From Euryarchaeota archaeon UBA19 (GTDB taxonomy: Archaea; Thermoplasmatota; Poseidoniia; Poseidoniales; Thalassarchaeaceae), in the NCBI GenBank assembly GCA_002502175.1, contig DAPQ01000064.1, forward strand, positions 1-7,486: a stretch of DNA of 7,486 nt, read 5' to 3'. How positions within the stretch are numbered: the stretch's first letter is position 1; each line of letters opens with the position of its first letter. The notes beneath the pieces were generated by a model. It had not been told where the DNA came from. It did no database searches and worked only from the letters and a program-made list of their open reading frames with translations. The position numbers and the translations under genes are program-made. Below are positions 5,873 through 7,486 of this stretch, piece by piece.

Positions 5873-6877
5873 ATGGTTATTCAGGTGTCTCAGATGACTA
5901 TGGCTGCAAGTGACCCTAAGTCCCGAGAACTTATCCAAACCGTATCACAGATCTCCAATGGTCTGATGGGAGAAGTGGCGAAAGTTATCATTGGAAAGCA
6001 AGAAAACCTACGAAGGGTAAGCATTGGAATTCTATCGAATGCAAACATGCTAATCGAAGATTATCCGGGTTTGGCAAAGACACTGATGGCGAATACTTTC
6101 GCAACCGCTCTAGGTTGTAAATTCAAGCGTGTTCAGTTTACTCCAGATTTGCTACCAGCAGATATCATGGGGACATACATGTATGACCAACAAGCTGGAG
6201 AATTCAAACTCCGCCCAGGTCCACTATTCACAAACGTTCTACTCGCTGACGAAATTAACCGTGCACCTCCAAAGACCCAGGCTGCTTTACTCGAGGCTAT
6301 GGAAGAAAAGCAGGTTACAATTGAGGGTATTACCCACAAATTACCTGCGCCTTTCATCACAATGGCAACGCAAAACCCAATCGAGCAAGAAGGAACATAT
6401 CCGCTGCCTGAAGCACAAATGGACCGATTCATGATGAAGATGTCAATGGGTTACCCAGATCGTCAGGAAGAGAAATCTATCCTACAACGCAGAAAACTTC
6501 GCGGAAAAGATGACCACGATATAGAGACAATCACCTCCCCAAAGAAGGTCGTAGCAATGCAGAAGGCCCTCGAGACAGTCCATGTTGATACTGCAATCCT
6601 TTCCTACATCGTAGAATTAGTCCACCGTACTCGTGAAGACCACCGTGTGATTACCGGTGCTTCACCACGTGCTAGCCAGTCGCTATTCAAGACCGCACGC
6701 GCAAGTGCAGCAATCGATGGTCGTGACTATGTGATTCCAGACGATATCAAGGCTGTTGCATTGCAAGTTGTCAGCCACAGAATCGTTCTCAAGCCAGAAT
6801 CAAAGATTCGTGGCGTTACCGGACAGCACATCATGAGGAAGATTCTCTCAGAAGTGCCAGTCCCTGTAATCCAATAA
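5873..6877 (+). CDS. MoxR-family AAA+ ATPase
   Basis: The 334-residue protein is a MoxR-type AAA+ chaperone ATPase, a family that uses ATP hydrolysis to activate or assemble partner proteins, often ones with VWA domains. Walker A reads DYPGLAKT (63-70) with K69, Walker B LLADE (123-127), followed by the family stretch INRAPPKTQAALLEAMEE (128-145). Sensor 1 is N168 in ATQNPIEQEGTYPLPEAQ, a probable arginine finger is R185, and the lid domain has the GASPRAS motif (262-268) with R266. No membrane segment is seen, so it should be cytoplasmic. Length is typical. Starts at 5873, 5894 and 5900 are possible; AGGTG at 5883-5887 would serve 5894 as an SD with 6-base spacing, while 5873 would suit a leaderless message. 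The gene next door is a YczE-like protein, not the DUF58 gene often paired with moxR. Confidence 0.92.
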   Translation: MVIQVSQMTMAASDPKSRELIQTVSQISNGLMGEVAKVIIGKQENLRRVSIGILSNANMLIEDYPGLAKTLMANTFATALGCKFKRVQFTPDLLPADIMGTYMYDQQAGEFKLRPGPLFTNVLLADEINRAPPKTQAALLEAMEEKQVTIEGITHKLPAPFITMATQNPIEQEGTYPLPEAQMDRFMMKMSMGYPDRQEEKSILQRRKLRGKDDHDIETITSPKKVVAMQKALETVHVDTAILSYIVELVHRTREDHRVITGASPRASQSLFKTARASAAIDGRDYVIPDDIKAVALQVVSHRIVLKPESKIRGVTGQHIMRKILSEVPVPVIQ

Positions 6878-6928
6878 TCGGCTAATCGCCGCCTGTGATT
6901 ATGAACTCCTTAGGCTTCGCTTTGTCGG

Positions 6929-7486
6929 ATGGGACTGATGGAGTTTCTTCGGCCGGCGAAGAATGTCCCTACCACTTGGTGGAGCGCTGACGATCCTTGG
7001 ACGCTAAAGCCACGCTTTTCCACCATGATTTTACTAATCGTGGGATTGATTATTTTTGGAGCGGGAGATGCAGTCCTTATCTCAGCACGACTGGGGAATA
7101 CCCCATGGACTGTTTTAGCAGAGGGAATTGCTGAAAATCTTGGATGGTCGATTGGAGAGTCAACATTTTTTGTTAGTTTCATGGTCTTACTATTATGGAT
7201 TCCATTGAAAGAAAAACCGGGAATTGGGACCATATTGAATGCAATCTTAATCGCAGCAACTATCGAGGTTTTACTGCCTATTTTGCCAACACCAGAGGCG
7301 TTTTCATTACAAATTATTCAGGTTCTTGTAGGCATATTTCTGGTCGCTATTGGAAGCGGTCTATACCTCACCGCAAACCTAGGCCCAGGTCCAAGAGATG
7401 GTACGATGACTGGTTTGACCAAGGTGACTGGAATTCCAATAGGAAGAATTCGAAGTGGGATTGAAATATTCGTTATTGCGATTGGA
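6929..7486 (+). CDS. YczE/YitT-like integral membrane protein (3' truncated)
   Basis: The frame runs off the window end, giving 186 residues. After a polar N-terminal segment (1-30, with two tryptophans and KPRF at 27-30), hydrophobic stretches appear at about 32-54, 73-93, 100-120, 126-148 and from about 176 onward. The motifs LGNTPWTVL (55-63), IPLKEKPGIGTILN (91-104) and LGPGPRDG (151-158) are those I associate with the YczE-like family of membrane proteins, whose function is poorly known. The usual PWD has become PWT. The next in-frame ATG at 6938 would drop three residues; neither has an SD, and an ATG at 7025 would lose the N-terminal segment. It begins 51 bases after the MoxR stop on the same strand and may share its transcript. 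Family placement is from recalled motifs and could be off; membrane nature is clear. Confidence 0.75.
   Translation, partial: MGLMEFLRPAKNVPTTWWSADDPWTLKPRFSTMILLIVGLIIFGAGDAVLISARLGNTPWTVLAEGIAENLGWSIGESTFFVSFMVLLLWIPLKEKPGIGTILNAILIAATIEVLLPILPTPEAFSLQIIQVLVGIFLVAIGSGLYLTANLGPGPRDGTMTGLTKVTGIPIGRIRSGIEIFVIAIG

Noticed and set aside
6129..6434. Overlapping open frames on both strands within the MoxR gene
   Set aside because: They cover the Walker B and sensor 1 region of a clear AAA+ ATPase and have no start signal or recognisable content.
6910..7233. Minus-strand open frame at the start of the YczE-like gene
   Set aside because: The plus strand encodes clear membrane helices with family-like motifs over the same bases, so the minus frame is a shadow.
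7195..7464. Plus-strand 89-residue frame inside the YczE-like gene
   Set aside because: It is a different frame from the membrane protein, is rich in Arg and Asn without hydrophobic segments, and lacks a start signal.
5873..7486. MoxR plus membrane protein as a defence system
   Set aside because: MoxR-type ATPases occur in some defence loci, but no effector, nuclease or VWA gene is present here and the surroundings are housekeeping genes.
1..7486. tRNA, rRNA, CRISPR arrays and transposons
   Set aside because: I saw no cloverleaf arms, regularly spaced direct repeats or transposase-like coding sequence; nearly all bases are accounted for by protein genes.

Overview
The window is archaeal chromosomal DNA. 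It carries the archaeal-type ribosomal proteins L7Ae, S28e and L24e, a nucleoside diphosphate kinase and the archaeal/eukaryotic-type initiation factor aIF5B (infB). Moderate GC, a cold-shock-domain protein (rare in archaea), a membrane-anchored S15-type hydrolase and a YczE-like membrane protein fit a marine, mesophilic Thermoplasmatota lineage such as Marine Group II (Poseidoniales). That placement is inference from gene content and was not tested by a search.

Layout. Positions 1-249 hold the 3' end of an unrecognised plus-strand gene. A TATA-like box then precedes a tight plus-strand operon of L7Ae (315-695), S28e (729-950) and L24e (961-1152); each start has its own Shine-Dalgarno (SD) motif, and the S28e stop overlaps the L24e SD. 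A cold-shock protein follows (1219-1410). It converges tail-to-tail, 4 bases apart, with a 674-residue minus-strand membrane-anchored hydrolase (1415-3439). A perfect hairpin spans both stop codons. Across a roughly 100-base divergent spacer, ndk (3540-3992) and infB (4033-5811) resume on the plus strand. A MoxR-family AAA+ ATPase (5873-6877) and a 3'-truncated YczE-type membrane protein (6929-7486) complete the window.

How the genes relate. L7Ae, S28e, L24e, ndk and infB form a gene string well known in archaea, joining ribosome assembly, nucleotide supply and subunit joining. Here it is split by csp plus the hydrolase. L24e has lost three of its four zinc-ligand cysteines. The hydrolase looks like a type II anchored, outward-facing serine peptidase or esterase with a His/Cys-rich cytoplasmic tail. 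MoxR lacks a visible DUF58 or VWA partner downstream.

No RNA gene, CRISPR array, insertion sequence or clear defence system was seen. No gene-free stretch exceeds about 100 bases. I found no convincing wholly new system; the oddities are the zinc-less L24e, the split operon, the metal-binding-like tail and the compact bidirectional regulatory sites.
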